From positions 1-6,769 of the forward strand of contig CAIPLJ010000053.1 of the NCBI GenBank assembly GCA_903865885.1: 6,769 nucleotides of DNA, given 5' to 3'. The position numbers were made by a program, and so were the translations under genes. Shown here one piece after another: positions 4,693 to 6,769 of this stretch. The notes under the pieces are model-generated. The model saw only the letters and a program-made list of their open reading frames with translations. It was not told where the DNA came from and searched no databases. This DNA comes from an uncultured Actinomycetes bacterium (lineage in GTDB: Bacteria > Actinomycetota > Actinomycetes > Nanopelagicales > Nanopelagicaceae). Position 1 is the first letter of the stretch. Every line of letters starts with the position of its first letter.

Positions 4693-5735
4693 TGGCTAAC
4701 TTAACTCGATTCAATCTTCGCGATAAAGGCGCAGAAATTTGGGCTGGCTGGTCACGTCCAGTTCGTACGATTTTTGTTGTGGTCTGTGTTGCAGTAGTAG
4801 GGCTCTTGCCATTTGCTGCATCATGGGGACCAACAAGTTTCCTTAATACTCCGATTACCTCCTTCCAGAATGTTTTGGTCTATCCAGTTGGCATGTTCAT
4901 CATGATGGCCCTGGGCCTAAACATCGTGGTCGGTAAGTCAGGTCTCCTTGACCTCGGCTACGTCGCATTCTTTGCTATCGGTGCTTACTCACAAGGAATT
5001 CTTTCCACTCTCTATGGTTGGAACACTTGGGAAGTAATGCCAGTAGGTATCGGCTTTGCAATGGCAGCCGGAGTTTTGCTCGGCCTTCCAGCACTTCGAC
5101 TTCGCGGTGATTACCTAGCAATCATCACACTTGGCTTTGGTGAAATCGTTCGTATTGTTGCCATTAACCTGCACATAACTGGCGGACCTAATGGAATTCC
5201 TGGAATTCCAAATCCTCCAAAAATCTTTGGATTTAACTTCGATCTTATGCATCCTCAAGATTTCTTCTGGCTTGTCATCACAATGATTCTCCTTGTGGTC
5301 TGGATGGTTCGTCGCTTTACAGTGCGACGCCCAGGCCGCGCATGGGAAGCCATTCGTCAGGATGAAGATGTTGCAGCGCTTATGGGCGTCAATACTCTCG
5401 TCTACAAGCTCTGGTCATTCGTAATCGGTGCTGCAGTCGGTGGAGCAGCAGGAGTTCTCTATGCATCTAAGGTCATGGTGATCTCACCAGATATGTTTAA
5501 GTTTGATGTCTCAATCTTAATTCTTGCCTGTGTTGTATTTGGTGGAATTGGAAATATCTGGGGCGTCATCCTCGGTGCATCAATCCTTGCCTACCTGCCA
5601 GAACGTATTCGATTTATCTCCAATGCGCGTCAATTGGTATTTGGCCTTGTTCTTATCTTGATGATGAATATGCGCCCAGATGGCCTCTTGCCTCGCAAGA
5701 AACGCGAAAAAATTACAGAGAAGGGTGCAAAGTAA
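4692..5735 (+). CDS. livM: Branched-chain amino-acid-type ABC transporter permease LivM
   Basis: This is the second channel subunit, 347 residues. A cytoplasmic N-terminus of about 24 residues is followed by a helix near 25-43 and seven or so more. Family motifs are ALGLNIVVGKSGLLDLGYVA (73-92), LRGDYLAIITLGFGEIVR (137-154), TGGPNGIPGIP (163-173), RAWEAIRQDEDVAALMGVN (216-234), the ATPase-contact region, and GGIGNIWGVILG (284-295). Two ATGs lie in tandem at 4689 and 4692. GAGGA (4683-4687) is only 1 base from the first but 4 from the second, so the second is preferred; choosing the first adds one Met. The stop of livH overlaps this start by 1 base (4 bases with the other choice), indicating coupled translation. 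The positively charged tail (RKKREKITEKGAK) is cytoplasmic. Confidence 0.93.
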   Translation: MANLTRFNLRDKGAEIWAGWSRPVRTIFVVVCVAVVGLLPFAASWGPTSFLNTPITSFQNVLVYPVGMFIMMALGLNIVVGKSGLLDLGYVAFFAIGAYSQGILSTLYGWNTWEVMPVGIGFAMAAGVLLGLPALRLRGDYLAIITLGFGEIVRIVAINLHITGGPNGIPGIPNPPKIFGFNFDLMHPQDFFWLVITMILLVVWMVRRFTVRRPGRAWEAIRQDEDVAALMGVNTLVYKLWSFVIGAAVGGAAGVLYASKVMVISPDMFKFDVSILILACVVFGGIGNIWGVILGASILAYLPERIRFISNARQLVFGLVLILMMNMRPDGLLPRKKREKITEKGAK

Positions 5736-6511
5736 TGTCTGAAAAACTTCTCGAACTCAAGAACGTCACCATTAAGTTCGGCGGCGTCACCGCTCTCAAC
5801 GAAGTGAACTTCCATGTTAACAAGGGCGAGATCTGTGCACTGATCGGCCCTAACGGCGCCGGAAAGACAACAGTCTTTAACGTCGTCACTGGCGTATACC
5901 CAATCACTTCTGGTGAGATCACATTTAAAGGACAGAACCTTGCAGGACTCAAGCGCCACCAAGTAACTAAAGCAGGCCTGGCTCGTACATTCCAGAACGT
6001 TCGACTCTTCGGAGATATGACCGCTCTTGAGAATGTCATTACAGCAACCGACGTACACAAGAAGACTGGTCTTCTTCGCGCGCTGATTGGTACGCCCCTG
6101 AATCGCCGCGAAGAGAAAGAGAGCAAGGAACGCGCTCACGAACTCTTAGAGTTAATGGGAATTAATCATCGCTCAGATCAACTGGCCAAGAATCTTCCCT
6201 ACGGAGATCAGCGCCGCCTTGAAATTGCTCGTGCGCTGGGAACAGAACCTGAAATTCTCCTTCTCGATGAACCAGCTGCAGGATTTAACCCTGCCGAAAA
6301 GGTCGAACTCGCAAATCTCATTAAGAAGATTCGCGATAAAGGGTACACAGTTCTGCTCATCGAACACGATATGTCACTCATTATGGGTATTTCAGATCGC
6401 GTAGCAGTTCTCGACTTCGGTCAGAAGATTGCAGATGATCTTCCATCAGTAGTACAAAATGACCCTCGAGTTATCGAGGCTTACCTAGGAGTGCCAGCAG
6501 ATGCGTCTTGA
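5735..6511 (+). CDS. livG: Branched-chain amino-acid-type ABC transporter ATP-binding protein LivG
   Basis: This is one of two ATPases that power the importer on the cytoplasmic face. It has 258 residues, a normal LivG length. Walker A is GPNGAGKTT (38-46) and the Q-loop is ARTFQNVRLF with Gln87. The signature region is LPYGDQRRLEIARAL (154-168), followed by Walker B ILLLDEP with Glu179, D-loop AAGFNPAE and the switch His211 in LLIEHDM. The FQNVRLF, YGDQRRLEIARAL and GFNP forms identify LivG rather than LivF. The signature starts LPYGD where canonical ABC proteins have LSGGQ and many LivG proteins have LSYGD. The ATG overlaps the livM stop by one base (TAATG). AGAAGG at 5719-5724 is a usable ribosome binding site about 10 bases upstream. 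Confidence 0.95.
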   Translation: MSEKLLELKNVTIKFGGVTALNEVNFHVNKGEICALIGPNGAGKTTVFNVVTGVYPITSGEITFKGQNLAGLKRHQVTKAGLARTFQNVRLFGDMTALENVITATDVHKKTGLLRALIGTPLNRREEKESKERAHELLELMGINHRSDQLAKNLPYGDQRRLEIARALGTEPEILLLDEPAAGFNPAEKVELANLIKKIRDKGYTVLLIEHDMSLIMGISDRVAVLDFGQKIADDLPSVVQNDPRVIEAYLGVPADAS

Positions 6512-6769
6512 AATTAAAGATCTTCGCGTTCACTACGGCAAAATCGAAGCGATTAAAGGCGTTTCAGTTGTCGTAAACCAAGGTGAGATCGTCACACTCA
6601 TTGGTGCAAATGGTGCCGGTAAGACAACAATTCTTAAGACCATCTCGGGTCTTCGCCCGGTCTCAAGCGGCGACATTACATTCGATGGTTCAAGCATCAA
6701 TAAGATTCCTGCACACGAACGTGTAGATCTCGGTATCTCTCAAGTTCCTGAAGGTCGCGGAATCTTCCC
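6501..6769 (+). CDS. livF: Branched-chain amino-acid-type ABC transporter ATP-binding protein LivF, N-terminal part
   Basis: The frame starts at ATG 6501 and stays open to the right edge, giving 89 complete codons. The protein begins MRLEIKDLRVHYGKIEAIKG. It has Walker A GANGAGKTT (35-43), LRPVSSGDI (51-59), and the Q-loop QVPEGRGIF (81-89), whose PEGR form is the hallmark that separates LivF from LivG. Walker B, the signature and the switch histidine lie beyond the window. The start lies inside the end of livG, an 11-base overlap in a different frame, and AGGAG at 6487-6491 lies 9 bases upstream. This completes the H-M-G-F order of the operon and shows strong translational coupling between the two ATPases. 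Confidence 0.94.
   Translation, partial: MRLEIKDLRVHYGKIEAIKGVSVVVNQGEIVTLIGANGAGKTTILKTISGLRPVSSGDITFDGSSINKIPAHERVDLGISQVPEGRGIF

Noticed and set aside
5630..6139. 169-residue minus-strand frame across livM and livG
   Set aside because: It overlaps two well-supported genes, shows no family resemblance and has no ribosome binding site at its start.

Overview
The window reads as a stretch of chromosome from a small-genome, moderate-G+C actinobacterium. The protein sequences look actinobacterial: a GltD tail, a pyruvate kinase and above all an ANTAR response regulator very close to mycobacterial PdtaR. The DNA is only about half G+C by eye, much lower than Streptomyces or Mycobacterium. Together with the tight gene packing this suggests a streamlined aquatic lineage of the Nanopelagicales (acI) type. 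That placement is inference. All genes are on the + strand, and the longer minus-strand open frames are shadows.

Layout. Positions 1-93 hold the last 30 codons of gltD (glutamate synthase small subunit). After 37 bp comes pyk (131-1570), a pyruvate kinase with the residue pattern of the K+-independent branch. Next is a tRNA gene (1640-1712) with anticodon CAA (Leu). Its D-arm is leucine-like, but its variable loop has only 5 nt. One base later the ATG of a PdtaR-type response regulator with an ANTAR RNA-binding domain begins (1714-2307). A 159-bp gap (2308-2466) carries a plausible promoter, repeated TTGAG half-sites, a perfect 12-bp palindrome and a leader segment able to pair with the next gene's ribosome binding site. 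From 2467 to the right edge runs a branched-chain amino-acid-type (HAAT family) ABC importer operon: binding protein, a 16-bp perfect hairpin, LivH, LivM, LivG and the start of LivF.

How the genes fit. The transporter genes after the hairpin overlap or abut (1 or 4 nt, 1 nt, 11 nt), indicating one translationally coupled unit. The hairpin after the binding-protein gene probably lets much more binding protein than membrane components be made, which agrees with the strongly biased codon use of that gene. From memory, gltD, pyk, a PdtaR-like regulator and a liv operon also lie near each other in Streptomyces, so the neighbourhood is probably an old actinobacterial one.

The least ordinary parts are RNA-level: a class I-shaped tRNA-Leu fused end-to-start with an RNA-binding antiterminator gene, and a possible Shine-Dalgarno-sequestering leader in front of the importer operon. 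No mobile element, CRISPR array, phage gene or defence system is visible.
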